The notes under the pieces: generated by a model
What the model saw: the letters and a program-made list of their open reading frames with translations, nothing else
Told to the model about the DNA's origin: nothing
The model's database searches: none
From: Winogradskyella tangerina
Lineage (GTDB): Bacteria; Bacteroidota; Bacteroidia; Flavobacteriales; Flavobacteriaceae
Assembly (NCBI RefSeq): GCF_003260205.1
Contig: NZ_QERF01000002.1
Location: 248,001-312,000, forward strand
Length of the DNA stretch: 64,000 nt
Direction of reading: 5' to 3'
Made by a program: the position numbers and the translations under genes
Shown: positions 17,244 to 26,851 of the stretch, piece after piece
Position numbering within the stretch: the stretch's first letter is position 1
How the letters are laid out: every line of letters starts with the position of its first letter

Positions 17244-18056
17244 TTAGTGGACGTACTGCTTAGCGCTTTTTGCCTGAATGAGAGCGTTAGTCAACGCTAG
17301 ATATTGTTGGTCTATATCATCGTTTTTATACGTGAATTGTTTCTTGTTATTGGCACGCTTCCAGCTATCTTCTGGAGATGCCTGCTCATCGATGAGATCT
17401 TCTATTATTGGTAAACTACTTTTAATATCTTTTAATCGTATGTACGTAATATTTTTGAGTAAGCTTGTTTTCTCCGTAAAATCGAAATAAAAATCAATTA
17501 GTTTATTAATAATTTCTTGATTTTGATCCGTTTCGGCTCCTAATTCAAACTCGCGCAGATTAACTCCAACTTTATCTTTCCAAAAATACTCATGAGGAAT
17601 ATCAAAATAAAATTTTAACATCGACGGTTTATTCCAATAGTTGATTACTGAAGTAATCCAAGATGAAGGTGATCTTAAAATGCAAACATAATCCAAGTTT
17701 TTAGCAGTTTTGTGCTGTGCTAATTCTTCAACATAAGCACTCCAAGATCCCGAACATTCGAGCTTAAGATTTAAATAATTTAGGCGTTTAACGAAGTATT
17801 TGTCAAAATCCTTATCAAGATATTTATAAGAAGCAAAGTGTATGGGCTCATGACGAGAAACTTCAGTGTTAAAGCTGCTCGACAGAAATGTTGTTCCTGT
17901 CTTGTAAGGAGAAATACAGTAAACTGTCCTCTGTTTAATTAAATCTGGACTTTGTTTATCCATTTTGGCCAATAGTAGGCGCCCCTCAAATTCCCTAATT
18001 TGCTTTGCAAAAGGAGTTTTAAGAAGGAAGAATTTCAATTTATCTGAAGTAATCAT
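17244..18056 (-). CDS. sulfotransferase-family protein
   Basis: A 270-aa cytoplasmic protein with a sulfotransferase-type P-loop, SPYKTGTTFL (K52), which would hold the 5'-phosphosulfate of PAPS. The later CILRSPSSWITSVINYW (about residues 125-142) matches the 3'-phosphate-binding Arg/Ser motif. The substrate cannot be inferred; sugars and exopolysaccharides are common targets. No PAPS-synthesis or glycan genes lie nearby, so it looks like a stand-alone accessory gene. The next gene rightward is divergent. Confidence 0.72.
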   Translation of the reverse strand: MITSDKLKFFLLKTPFAKQIREFEGRLLLAKMDKQSPDLIKQRTVYCISPYKTGTTFLSSSFNTEVSRHEPIHFASYKYLDKDFDKYFVKRLNYLNLKLECSGSWSAYVEELAQHKTAKNLDYVCILRSPSSWITSVINYWNKPSMLKFYFDIPHEYFWKDKVGVNLREFELGAETDQNQEIINKLIDFYFDFTEKTSLLKNITYIRLKDIKSSLPIIEDLIDEQASPEDSWKRANNKKQFTYKNDDIDQQYLALTNALIQAKSAKQYVH

Positions 18057-18288
18057 TACTATAAAAATTAAAAGTTCTTGCTTATTTTTATAAAAATGAG
18101 GGAACTAGAACGACGAAACCGCCTCTTAGAAATCGAATATCTAAGCTAATTTTTGGAATAAGCTATTAATTTTAGGTTCGGTGCTATATAACAACTAAAA
18201 ATGTTTTTTTAAAAAAATAATAGAGGAATGGTAGAAAAATCAAGATAATAATGCATATTTCGTAAATAATAACCAATTTTTTAACAAT

Positions 18289-18651
18289 ATGAGCGACACC
18301 AGTCATCACGATGAACGTATAGCAAAAATGAGTTTTGCATCTGTATATCCGCATTACGTCACGAAGGTCGAAAAGAAAAATAGAACCAAAGAAGAATTAC
18401 ATGAGGTCATTGAATGGTTAACTGGCTATGATGAAAATCGACTAAACGAAATTATTGAAGCAAAGACTAATTTTGAGACCTTCTTTAAAGAAGCCAATAT
18501 GAATCCAAATGCCCATCTTATAAAAGGTGTAATATGTGGTTATCGTGTTGAAGATATAACTAACCCAACAACACAAAAAACGAGGTACCTTGACAAGTTA
18601 GTTGATGAATTGGCAAAAGGTAGAAAAATGGAGAAAATATTACGATCCTAG
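18289..18651 (+). CDS. DUF2200 family protein
   Basis: A 120-aa soluble protein matching the DUF2200 pattern: [40 protein letters not shown] and a [11 protein letters not shown] core. The family is widespread but has no assigned biochemical role. The ATG at 18289 follows an AT-rich leader. A GIY-YIG-like gene starts 24 bp downstream on the same strand and is probably co-transcribed. Confidence 0.85.
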   Translation: MSDTSHHDERIAKMSFASVYPHYVTKVEKKNRTKEELHEVIEWLTGYDENRLNEIIEAKTNFETFFKEANMNPNAHLIKGVICGYRVEDITNPTTQKTRYLDKLVDELAKGRKMEKILRS

Positions 18652-18675
18652 TTCAATTACCAGCCGAATTATACT

Positions 18676-19026
18676 ATGCCAAAAACTCTTTATCGCATCT
18701 ATGTTGTTGAATTATCTAAACGTGTTTATACGAAAAATGCAAAATTCAGGGCGGCCAATCCTCAATTCAATGGTGTATTAGAATGTCTTTATGTAGGTAT
18801 GACGAGCAAGACGCCTAATGAACGCTTTGAACAACATAAAACAGGACATAGAAACAAAAAGGGTTACAAGATATCTTCGAGTATTGTAGAAAAATATGGC
18901 TTATATCTACGGCCTAGTTTATATATGCATATTGATCCCTTCTTAACCCGCGAAGAGGCCCTAATTGCTGAAAAAGAAATTGCTCTTGAATTAAGACGTG
19001 AAGGGTATGCTGTTTGGTTTAATTAG
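18676..19026 (+). CDS. GIY-YIG-like nuclease-fold small protein
   Basis: A 116-aa protein. IYVVEL near the N-terminus and CLYVGMTSKTPNERFEQHKTG (about residues 36-56) follow the GIY...YIG...R...H arrangement of GIY-YIG domains, and Glu residues in EEALIAEKEIAL could supply the metal ligand. The spacing between the two strands is longer than usual because of a 20-residue insert. Nuclease activity is therefore only probable. The 3' end overlaps the convergent bshA gene by 8 bp. Confidence 0.6.
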   Translation: MPKTLYRIYVVELSKRVYTKNAKFRAANPQFNGVLECLYVGMTSKTPNERFEQHKTGHRNKKGYKISSSIVEKYGLYLRPSLYMHIDPFLTREEALIAEKEIALELRREGYAVWFN

Positions 19027-20158
19027 TCACTAAAAACTTATTCAAAGTTTCTTCATAGATAGCTTCGTACTGCGGAACGATATTATGAATATCGAAGTTT
19101 CTAGATTGCGCCTTCGCATTGGCTTTAAACGTATTCAATGTATCTAAATCCTTAAGAATTTTTATGGCATTTGCAGACATATCTCGTACGGCATTAACAT
19201 CACTTAAATACCCTGAAAAACCGTCAACATTCACTTCAGGTAATCCACCAGTATTTGTGGAGATCACGGGTACTCCACTAGCCATAGCTTCTAATGCAGC
19301 TAAACCAAAGCTTTCTGTACGAGAAGGCAATAAGAAGAGGTCACTAAAGCAAAGGATTCGGTCTATTTCAAAACTATTTCCGAAGAAGATAACCTTATCA
19401 CTAATACCGAGTTCTTCAACCAATAATTCTGCGCCTTCCTTTTCTGGACCTTCACCTACTAACATGAGCTTTGCTGGAATTTCCTTCTGAATATTATAAA
19501 AGATCTTAATAACATCTGGAATTTGTTTTACCTCTCGCATATTACTGATATGAGTGACAATACGCTCGTGATCCTCGGCCATCATACCACGTTGGCAATC
19601 GGTAAAATTATTTTCATGCTTATCGAGATCAATGAAATTTGGCACTACATGAATATCTTTCTTTATGTCAAACAAGCGTAGTGTATCGTTTTTCAAACTT
19701 TGAGATACCGAAGTAACAGCATCAGATTTATTAATACTGAAAGTCACTGCTGGTTTGTAGAATGGATGACTACCAACTAAGGTAATATCAGTTCCATGTA
19801 ATGTTGTAACAATAGGAACCAAAATTCCTTCATCTAAAAGCATTTGCTGGGCCATATAAGCTGCATACGCATGTGGAATTGCATAATGTACATGCAAAAG
19901 TTGAATGCCATACAACTTTACCATATCTACCAATTTACTAGAAAGTGCTAACTCATAAGGTTGATAATGAAATAATGGATATTCAGGGACATGCACCTCA
20001 TGAAAATGAACATTATTACTCAACAGCTCTAGCCTAACAGGTTGGCTGTAGGTAATAAAATGAATTTCATGACCACGTTTAGACAGTTCTAGCCCTAATT
20101 CTGTGGCCACTACTCCACTACCACCAAAAGTTGGATAGCAAACAATTCCTATTTTCAT
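19019..20158 (-). CDS. bshA: N-acetyl-alpha-D-glucosaminyl L-malate synthase
   Basis: A GT4-type retaining glycosyltransferase that joins UDP-GlcNAc and L-malate, the first step of bacillithiol synthesis in the cytoplasm. At 379 aa it has the normal length. Characteristic blocks are MKIGIVCYPTFGGSGVVATE at the N-terminus, LHVHYAIPHA, TLHGTDITLVG, and the donor-site SRTESFGLAALEAMASGVPV. Bacillithiol synthesis occurs in Bacteroidota as well as Firmicutes (family knowledge). No other bsh gene is in the window. Confidence 0.93.
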   Translation of the reverse strand: MKIGIVCYPTFGGSGVVATELGLELSKRGHEIHFITYSQPVRLELLSNNVHFHEVHVPEYPLFHYQPYELALSSKLVDMVKLYGIQLLHVHYAIPHAYAAYMAQQMLLDEGILVPIVTTLHGTDITLVGSHPFYKPAVTFSINKSDAVTSVSQSLKNDTLRLFDIKKDIHVVPNFIDLDKHENNFTDCQRGMMAEDHERIVTHISNMREVKQIPDVIKIFYNIQKEIPAKLMLVGEGPEKEGAELLVEELGISDKVIFFGNSFEIDRILCFSDLFLLPSRTESFGLAALEAMASGVPVISTNTGGLPEVNVDGFSGYLSDVNAVRDMSANAIKILKDLDTLNTFKANAKAQSRNFDIHNIVPQYEAIYEETLNKFLVTN

Positions 20159-20277
20159 TTATGTATGGTTGTAACTGGTTTGAGAGGCTAAAGTTAGAAG
20201 AATTAAGTCTTCAATAGTCAACTTTAAGATTTTTTAACTCGAAAATAAACGTATTCGTTTTCCAATTTGAACCTAAT

Positions 20278-23235
20278 CTATTCAATAATAGCTTCATATA
20301 TAAGCCGTTGTATTTCAGTACGGATATTTTCTCTTAGTAAAAGATTTTTACCGGCTTCCGGATAAGTTCTATTCGCTAAAAACACATAAACAATTTCTTC
20401 TTCCGGATCTGCCCATGCATAAGTCCCCGTAAATCCAGAATGACCAAAACTTGTCATAGAGATACAACCGCAGGTTGGACCTTCTTCTCCTAATTGAGGT
20501 TTGTCGAAACCAACGCCTCTTCGATTATCGTTCTCACAGTAATAGCAGGTATTAAACTTATCTAAAGTCTCCGCTTTTAGATAACGTTTACCGCCGTAAA
20601 ATCCTTTTTGTAAATACATCTGCATAATTTTGGCAACGTCATTGGCGTTACTGAAAATCCCCGCATGACCGCCTATTCCACCTTGCATAGCGGCTCCCAT
20701 ATCGTGCACATAACCATGCACTTTTTTATAACGATAATACTTATCGACCTCAGTTGGTACAATATCTTTTAGACTGAATACTTTTCTAGGATTATAAGTG
20801 GTGTAATTAGCACCTAATGATCTGTAGTAACGATCTTGAGTGATCTCATGCAAAGACTTGTCATAAAAACCTTCAAGGTACTCTTTCAATATATAATATG
20901 GAAGATCGCTGTAGCGATAACGCAGTCGAGACAATAATTCACTTTCCTTTATTATTTCTTGAATAGAATCCTTGTAATCGCTGCGCATAAATAAACTGTT
21001 GGTCACTTCAACATTAAATTCCTTCGAACGCTTCGATCTGTAATATTTTGAATCTGGTTTCTTGGTAATCGTATCTAAAGTTGAATAATAAAACGGAATC
21101 CAAGGTTTTAATCTCGCATAGTGCGAAAGCATTTTTCTTATCGTTATATTCTTTTTATTAGAATCCTTGTAGTATGCCATAAGGTCGCCTAATTTTGCGT
21201 CTAACGATACCGATCCTCTTCCTTCTAATTCCATTAATATCGGAAGGGTTGCCAATATTTTGGTCAATGAGGCCACATCGTAAACGTCATCAAAATCAAC
21301 TTTGTTTTTCTTCGCATACGTATGATATCCAAAGTTTTTATTATAGATAACCTTTCCTTTTCGAGCGACAATAAGTTGAATTCCAGGCGTCATTTTTTGG
21401 TCTACCGCATGATTGGCTACTGAATCAATTCGACTTAGCAGTTTAGAATCCATTCCGACGCGTTCTGGCAATCCATAACTCAAACTAGAAATAGCATTAT
21501 AAGTTTCGCCAGAACCTACTGGGAAAAAAGCACCTGCACTCACGGGTAAATTCCCCAAAGCACTTATGGCCCCAAAAATGAGTTGTGCAGACTTTTCCTG
21601 AGCTATTTTACTGTTCTGGTAGCTCATTACAATCCCTTCAATATTTTCTATAGATCGTAGATCGTTCAAGGCGTATGGTCTTGCAAAAAGATCCAAAACA
21701 ACGGTATTTGTTCTTGCAATTTCATATAACCATGCTAGTTCCTTCTGTGAAAATTTGAATCCTTTCCAAGGATTCGCATTAGATTTATGAAACCCAACAA
21801 TCACCGTATTATAATTCTGTAGTTTTGAAACGAGTTCATCAAGCTTATCAGCTTTTATATGATGAACTTTGGTGTATTTTTTTAATTCGTCATAAAAGAC
21901 CGAACCTGATGCATCACCGAGTTCAACATAAGCAATACTTTTAGTAGCCAAATCTCTAAATGGCAAAAGCGAGTTCTTATTTTTCAGCACGGTTATAGCG
22001 TTCTCCATCAATTCTTCGTAGAGCGCATCATCCTTAATTCGATTAAGATCTTCTCCTAGGTTATAAAGACCAACTGGCTTGTAATCGTGTAAACCGACCT
22101 TATATTTTGCCATCAGTATTTTCTTTACTGAATGCGCCAATCGCTCATCTGTGATTATTCCTTTATCGTAAGCTTCAACAAATTTTGCAATACCGAGCTT
22201 TGGGTCTTCAGACATAAGCATTACGTCGTTACCTGCAAGAAAGGCCATAAGATCAATTTCTCCGCCTTCAGACAAAGATTTTGCTGTAAGACCATCAACG
22301 CCTTTTGCAACATAATCTGCCGCACCTTTCATGGTAAGCGCGTCAGTAAAGATCAAACCTTTAAATCCTAAAGAGTCTTTCAAAATATCAGTTACAATAT
22401 GCTTCGATAAGGATGATGGAAAGCCGCGTCGTTTTTCTAAACTTGGGACATTGAGATGCGCCACCATAACACTCGATAACCCTTCTTTAATCAATGTTTT
22501 GTAAGGATACATTTCAACAGAATCAATGCGTTCTTCTGAAAATGACACCGTTGGAAGGGTTAAATGCGAGTCGTCCTCAGTATCACCGTGACCTGGAAAA
22601 TGTTTTGCATTGGCCAATACACCTGCGCTTTGCATGCCCTTCATAAAGGCTGAGCCTTTAGCAGTAACATTGTCACGGTCTTCACCAAAGGATCTGTTAC
22701 CAATAATTGGATTATTTGGATTGGTATTTATATCGACCACTGGTGCAAAATTAAAATGAACACCTAATCGTTTACAGTGTTCCCCAATTTGGCGACCCGT
22801 TTGTTCAATAAGTTTATTGTCTGAAATAGCGCCAAGCGTCATATTCCACGGAAATGCATAGGTAGAATCTAGTCGCATGCTCAATCCCCATTCTGCGTCC
22901 ATTCCAATAAGCATTGGTACTTTTGAAGCTGCTTGTAGCTTATTATTCAGCCTAGCTTGACGATAAGGTCCACCTTTAGAATAAATAATGCCTCCTATGC
23001 CTTCATTCTTAATAAGATCTACAACCTTGCTATTCTCTTTATCACTTTTTTCAGACATAACTTGTACCATAAATAACTGCCCAATTCGTTCCTTTACAGA
23101 CATCGAGTTGTAAATACTGTCAACCCATCTATTCTGTGCAGTTGAATCTTTAGTTATTAATGGATTTGTTGTTGCTGTTTGAGCAAAACTTAAATGAATA
23201 AAAAAGTATAATAGAATAAGGGACCAATAACGCAT
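20278..23235 (-). CDS. secreted NagZ-AmiE-like fusion (GH3 glucosaminidase + serine hydrolase)
   Basis: A 985-aa exported protein (signal peptide about residues 1-19). Residues about 30-380 are a GH3 domain with the NagZ signature KHFPGHGDTEDDSH (211-224) and nucleophile D298 (FTDALTMKGA). A GH3 C-terminal domain follows to about 590. Residues about 610-985 are a beta-lactamase-fold serine hydrolase with SLTK (S656, K659), YSD and HSG motifs. In Bacillus subtilis, separate NagZ and the beta-lactamase-fold amidase AmiE together strip GlcNAc and peptide from muropeptides (family knowledge). Here both activities appear joined in one chain, suggesting cell-wall fragment recycling outside the inner membrane. 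Confidence 0.85.
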   Translation of the reverse strand: MRYWSLILLYFFIHLSFAQTATTNPLITKDSTAQNRWVDSIYNSMSVKERIGQLFMVQVMSEKSDKENSKVVDLIKNEGIGGIIYSKGGPYRQARLNNKLQAASKVPMLIGMDAEWGLSMRLDSTYAFPWNMTLGAISDNKLIEQTGRQIGEHCKRLGVHFNFAPVVDINTNPNNPIIGNRSFGEDRDNVTAKGSAFMKGMQSAGVLANAKHFPGHGDTEDDSHLTLPTVSFSEERIDSVEMYPYKTLIKEGLSSVMVAHLNVPSLEKRRGFPSSLSKHIVTDILKDSLGFKGLIFTDALTMKGAADYVAKGVDGLTAKSLSEGGEIDLMAFLAGNDVMLMSEDPKLGIAKFVEAYDKGIITDERLAHSVKKILMAKYKVGLHDYKPVGLYNLGEDLNRIKDDALYEELMENAITVLKNKNSLLPFRDLATKSIAYVELGDASGSVFYDELKKYTKVHHIKADKLDELVSKLQNYNTVIVGFHKSNANPWKGFKFSQKELAWLYEIARTNTVVLDLFARPYALNDLRSIENIEGIVMSYQNSKIAQEKSAQLIFGAISALGNLPVSAGAFFPVGSGETYNAISSLSYGLPERVGMDSKLLSRIDSVANHAVDQKMTPGIQLIVARKGKVIYNKNFGYHTYAKKNKVDFDDVYDVASLTKILATLPILMELEGRGSVSLDAKLGDLMAYYKDSNKKNITIRKMLSHYARLKPWIPFYYSTLDTITKKPDSKYYRSKRSKEFNVEVTNSLFMRSDYKDSIQEIIKESELLSRLRYRYSDLPYYILKEYLEGFYDKSLHEITQDRYYRSLGANYTTYNPRKVFSLKDIVPTEVDKYYRYKKVHGYVHDMGAAMQGGIGGHAGIFSNANDVAKIMQMYLQKGFYGGKRYLKAETLDKFNTCYYCENDNRRGVGFDKPQLGEEGPTCGCISMTSFGHSGFTGTYAWADPEEEIVYVFLANRTYPEAGKNLLLRENIRTEIQRLIYEAIIE

Positions 23236-23354
23236 GAAATTCTTTTTTCGTTTAATTGATTAACTAACGAATACTATGCCAAAATAGCATAATTAATAAG
23301 AAGTAAAAAGACTTTAGGATAGTTTTATAAACCGTGTAATTAACAGTTTTATGT

Positions 23355-24578
23355 CTATTTCATTAAATCGATATGACGATCGTGATAACCGAGTAAATAT
23401 AATACACCGTCTAAACCAATACTCGAAATAGAATTCTGAGCATTATCTTTCACTTTTGGCTTGGCATGAAATGCGATACCTAAACCTGCAAGATTAAGCA
23501 TTTGAAGGTCATTTGCTCCATCACCAACGGCTATAGTTTGACCAATATCAATCCCCATATTATTGGCTAAAAGTTTCAGGTATTCGGCCTTTTTGTTACC
23601 ATCTACGATATCCCCGATATAACCACCAGTAAGTCTTCCGTCGATAATCTCTAGCTGATTAGCATAAACGAAATCAATATCGAGTTTCTCTTGCAAATAA
23701 TGACCGAAATAAGTGAATCCACCAGATAAAATAGCCGTTTTATAGCCATAATAATGCAGTGTATCTATGAGACGCCTTGCTCCTTTGGTAATAGGTAAAT
23801 TTTCTGCTACTTCCTGCAGAACACTTTCGCTCAAGCCTTTGAGCAATTTCATGCGTTTTCTAAAACTCTCATTAAAGTCGATCTCGCCCTGCATGGCCGA
23901 CTCTGTGATCGCCTTAACCTCATTACCAACATCAGCACGTTCTGCAAGCTCGTCTATCACTTCAGTTTGAATAAGAGTCGAATCCATATCGAAACAAACC
24001 AATCTACGGTTTCTTCTGAACATGGTATCTTCTTGAAAGGCAATATCTACATCGAGCTCTTTTGAAATATCCATAAATCTTGTAGTGAACTCAGATTTAT
24101 CGTTCAATTTACCTCTAATAGACAGTTGAATTGAGGCTCTTGGGTATTCTTGTTCTCTAACTAAAGAGGTTCGCCCCGTCAATCGTTTTATAGAATCTAT
24201 GTTCAGTCCTTTGTCTGAAATGATCTTTGTGACTTCTGAAATTTGTTGAGCAGCTAACTTTTCCCCTAAAATGGTGATGATATAGCGATCTTTACCTTGT
24301 AAACTTACCCAGTGTTCATAATCCTCTAAAGATATAGGCGTGAATTTCGCAGTAATACCGAGCTCATAAGCCTTGAATAACAAGTCTTTTAAAACAGCTG
24401 CAGATTTCTTACCAGATTTGATTTCGAACATCATTCCAAGGGAAAGCGTATCGTGAATATTAGCCTGACCAATATCTAGGATTTTAGCATCGTATTCGGC
24501 CAGAACACTTGTAAGTCCAGAAGTTAAGCCAGGTTTATCCTGACCAGAAATGTTCAATAAAAATATATCTGTAGCCAT
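23355..24578 (-). CDS. serB: phosphoserine phosphatase with N-terminal ACT domains
   Basis: Last step of serine synthesis: phosphoserine to serine. It is 407 aa. Two ACT-like regulatory domains (about residues 1-85 and 95-185) precede the HAD phosphatase. HAD motif I is CFDMDSTLIQTE with D197 and D199, motif II is LSGGFTYFG, and motif IV is VGDGANDLQML. The ACT domains suggest amino-acid feedback control. serC and serA lie 13 kb away on the other strand, so the pathway is split within the window. Confidence 0.95.
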   Translation of the reverse strand: MATDIFLLNISGQDKPGLTSGLTSVLAEYDAKILDIGQANIHDTLSLGMMFEIKSGKKSAAVLKDLLFKAYELGITAKFTPISLEDYEHWVSLQGKDRYIITILGEKLAAQQISEVTKIISDKGLNIDSIKRLTGRTSLVREQEYPRASIQLSIRGKLNDKSEFTTRFMDISKELDVDIAFQEDTMFRRNRRLVCFDMDSTLIQTEVIDELAERADVGNEVKAITESAMQGEIDFNESFRKRMKLLKGLSESVLQEVAENLPITKGARRLIDTLHYYGYKTAILSGGFTYFGHYLQEKLDIDFVYANQLEIIDGRLTGGYIGDIVDGNKKAEYLKLLANNMGIDIGQTIAVGDGANDLQMLNLAGLGIAFHAKPKVKDNAQNSISSIGLDGVLYLLGYHDRHIDLMK

Positions 24579-24659
24579 CTTAAATGAAGAAGTACTTATT
24601 AAATCTTGATATTCAGGTGGTAAAAATGATTATTCTATCTGAGAAATAAAAATTATTCA

Positions 24660-24696
24660 GCATGCGAATACTGTAATAATTTGCGCGTATTCATGC
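24660..24696. terminator. inverted repeat after the 24.7-30.3 kb operon
   Basis: GCATG and AATAC (24660-24671) face GTATT and CATGC (24687-24696). On the minus strand a short T-run appears about nine bases after the stem. It could end the operon stopping at 24717, or form a structure in the serB leader. Evidence is modest. Confidence 0.35.
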
Positions 24697-24716
24697 AAAT
24701 TCTTCAAAATTGAAAA

Positions 24717-25202
24717 TTATTTGATAAACCTACTATGCCAGCTTTCAGATGCAGGTACCTCCCAATTCTCTTTAAACTCCGCAATGTTACTTACTAAATT
24801 ATTAAAGACAATTGTGTTTTTTGAAACCGATCTATTTTTTGCCATCGTTTTAAAATCGACCAATGGTTTATATGCAATAAAATCGCCCTGTTTGAATGAT
24901 ACATTCATTTTATCCATAAGGTCAACATTGTAAGCCTTTTCTAAATCTTGAATAAAATGAACTGAGGCATCAATGGAGCAACCAGTGGCTAAATTCAGAT
25001 TTTGGTTGAGCGCAATAACTATAAAACGCTTGTAAACAATCTTGTAACCGGCTTGTAAATCTTTACCGTGGGCAGTCCAGGCTTCTATAAATGTTTCAAT
25101 CTTTGAATTCAATTCATCAATCTCTTCATCTGTAAACGAACGATTTGCCTGATATATCCAAACTCTTGATTCTTCGGGTAAGGTTTCAAAATCTACTAGC
25201 AT
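24717..25202 (-). CDS. conserved Bacteroidota protein, function unknown
   Basis: A 161-aa soluble protein (MLVDFETLPEESRVWIYQAN ... SWHSRFIK). Relatives are often labelled ABC transporter ATPase, but no Walker A, signature or Walker B motif is present, so that label should not be used. Two Cys at most and no membrane segment are seen. It is last in the minus-strand operon from the amidase gene, 4 bp after the 64-aa membrane protein gene, which gives no clear functional hint. Confidence 0.75.
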   Translation of the reverse strand: MLVDFETLPEESRVWIYQANRSFTDEEIDELNSKIETFIEAWTAHGKDLQAGYKIVYKRFIVIALNQNLNLATGCSIDASVHFIQDLEKAYNVDLMDKMNVSFKQGDFIAYKPLVDFKTMAKNRSVSKNTIVFNNLVSNIAEFKENWEVPASESWHSRFIK

Positions 25203-25206
25203 AAGT

Positions 25207-25401
25207 TTATTTTTTCACTTTTTTAGGTCGAATAATTATACCCATTACCGTACCGAAAATAATAAAACGAATTATAAATTTTATTATAGAAAAATCTTTG
25301 TCGTCAACATATTCAAATCCAGCAGTTAATAAGGCAAAAATAAGTCCACCGATGAGACCTGCTTTAATTCTTACTTGTAGTGGTAATTTAGAATTTGCCA
25401 T
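25207..25401 (-). CDS. small two-helix membrane protein
   Basis: A 64-aa protein with hydrophobic segments at about residues 12-27 and 38-57 and a basic tail (RPKKVKK). It is packed between the CCG-domain gene (2 bp) and the conserved 161-aa gene (4 bp) in one operon. I do not recognise a family. Confidence 0.6.
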   Translation of the reverse strand: MANSKLPLQVRIKAGLIGGLIFALLTAGFEYVDDKDFSIIKFIIRFIIFGTVMGIIIRPKKVKK

Positions 25402-25403
25402 TT

Positions 25404-26186
25404 TTAGGAGTCAGCAATAAGTTCAGCTATATCTAGTACCTTAATGCTATCTTCTTTTTCATTGAATTTAACACCATCACTCATCATGGTGTTGCAATAT
25501 GGACAGCCAGTCGCAATAATATCTGGCTTGGTTTCCAGAGCATCCTTAGTTCTTAGAATATTAACGTCCATATCACCTTTCTCAGGTTCTTTGAACATTT
25601 GAGCGCCACCAGCGCCACAACATAATGCGGTTCGCTTGTGACGTTTCATTTCAACAAGGTTAGCATTGGTATGTTTTAATACGTCTCTTGGTGCATCATA
25701 CTCACTATTTGCTCTTCCTAAATAGCATGGATCGTGAAATGTAATACGTTTACCCTTATAGGTTTCGCCTTCTAGGCTTAGTCTTCCAGAGCTGATCAAT
25801 TCCTTAATAAATTGAGTATGATGAACAACATCATAGTTTCCACCTAAACTCGGATACTCATTTTTGATACAATTGAAAGAATGTGGATCGCAGGTTACAA
25901 TACGCTTAATCTCATAAGCGTTTAACACTTCAATATTCATCATAGCTTGCATCTGGAATAAAAACTCATTCCCTGCACGCTTAGCGACATCACCAGTGTT
26001 ACTTTCCTCAGCTCCTAACACCGCAAAATCTACATTTGCTTTGTTTAGAATTTTTACGAATGCTTTGGTAATCTTTTTAGCTCTGTCATCGTAACTACCA
26101 GCAGATCCTACCCAGAATAAAATCTCTGGTTGTTTTCCTTCTGCCATATATTCTGCCATGGTTGGCACTTTCAACTGCTCACTCAT
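25404..26186 (-). CDS. CCG-domain (HdrB-like) iron-sulfur subunit
   Basis: A 260-aa cytoplasmic protein with two cysteine-rich CCG-type motifs: CDPHSFNCIKNEYP with HDPCYLGR, and ALCCGAGGAQMF with TGCPYCNTMM. Such domains bind noncubane or special 4Fe-4S clusters in heterodisulfide-reductase-like and glycolate-oxidase-like enzymes (family knowledge). I start at 26186 (MSEQLKVPTMAEYM). The longer frame would run into the upstream gene. It most likely pairs with the membrane 4Fe-4S subunit at 26852-28165, forming a split version of FadF-like electron carriers. Confidence 0.82.
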   Translation of the reverse strand: MSEQLKVPTMAEYMAEGKQPEILFWVGSAGSYDDRAKKITKAFVKILNKANVDFAVLGAEESNTGDVAKRAGNEFLFQMQAMMNIEVLNAYEIKRIVTCDPHSFNCIKNEYPSLGGNYDVVHHTQFIKELISSGRLSLEGETYKGKRITFHDPCYLGRANSEYDAPRDVLKHTNANLVEMKRHKRTALCCGAGGAQMFKEPEKGDMDVNILRTKDALETKPDIIATGCPYCNTMMSDGVKFNEKEDSIKVLDIAELIADS

Positions 26187-26187
26187 A

Positions 26188-26835
26188 TTATTCCTTTTTC
26201 TTTTTCTCAATCATTAGATCCTCATGATAGGATTTAGCCTTTTCTAAAACTTGTGCTGACAACAACTTAAAAAATATTGGCGAATCGGGATCATAGTTGA
26301 TCATCGCCCATTTATCATCTGTAGTGGCGTCATTCACGAGGATTGTAATTCGATTAGGCATAACAACACTTATGGTATTATCTGAAACAAACGTTGCCTC
26401 CATGCCTTGTAATACCATCATTTTAATGATTTCATCCTTCATGGTATCATCAAAAGATTCATTTTTAAAGGTCATAGACATTTTCATATCATAGTCCACA
26501 AAGGCGAAATCTGTATCATTTTCTTCGTCCCTGAACTTTTCAGAAATATTATAGTCTGGTATTTCATCTGATAAAGCAATTGAAAATTCGTCGTTGCCTT
26601 CTAGCATTGACTTAAATGCATTTATCATCATGTCCTTCGAAACAAAATCAAAAACCTTTGGATGTGTCATATCCATAATGCCTTCATAATTTCTTTCGCT
26701 TACATCTTTGAACATTTTCAGGGCCAAACTATCGAGCTCAGACTCCACAACCTCTGTTTCCTGTGTATAAACTGAGGTCATCAGGCTCAAAAATAGCAAG
26801 GTGGTAATTACATATTTAATTCTGTATAATCTCAT
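26188..26835 (-). CDS. secreted protein of unknown function inside the FeS operon
   Basis: A 215-aa protein. An N-terminal signal peptide (about residues 1-24, MRLYRIKYVITTLLFLSLMT) is followed by a hydrophilic, acidic, Met-rich domain. I place the start at 26835. The longer frame (to 26916) overlaps the upstream gene by 65 bp and lacks a signal-like N-terminus. It is wedged between two subunits of a putative electron-transfer complex with 16 bp and 1 bp of spacing, so it should be co-expressed with them. No family is recognised. Confidence 0.65.
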   Translation of the reverse strand: MRLYRIKYVITTLLFLSLMTSVYTQETEVVESELDSLALKMFKDVSERNYEGIMDMTHPKVFDFVSKDMMINAFKSMLEGNDEFSIALSDEIPDYNISEKFRDEENDTDFAFVDYDMKMSMTFKNESFDDTMKDEIIKMMVLQGMEATFVSDNTISVVMPNRITILVNDATTDDKWAMINYDPDSPIFFKLLSAQVLEKAKSYHEDLMIEKKKKE

Positions 26836-26851
26836 AAATCTGTCTTGCACT

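Noticed and set aside
24717..25202. ABC transporter ATPase name for the 161-aa protein
   Set aside because: No Walker A, signature or Walker B motif is present.
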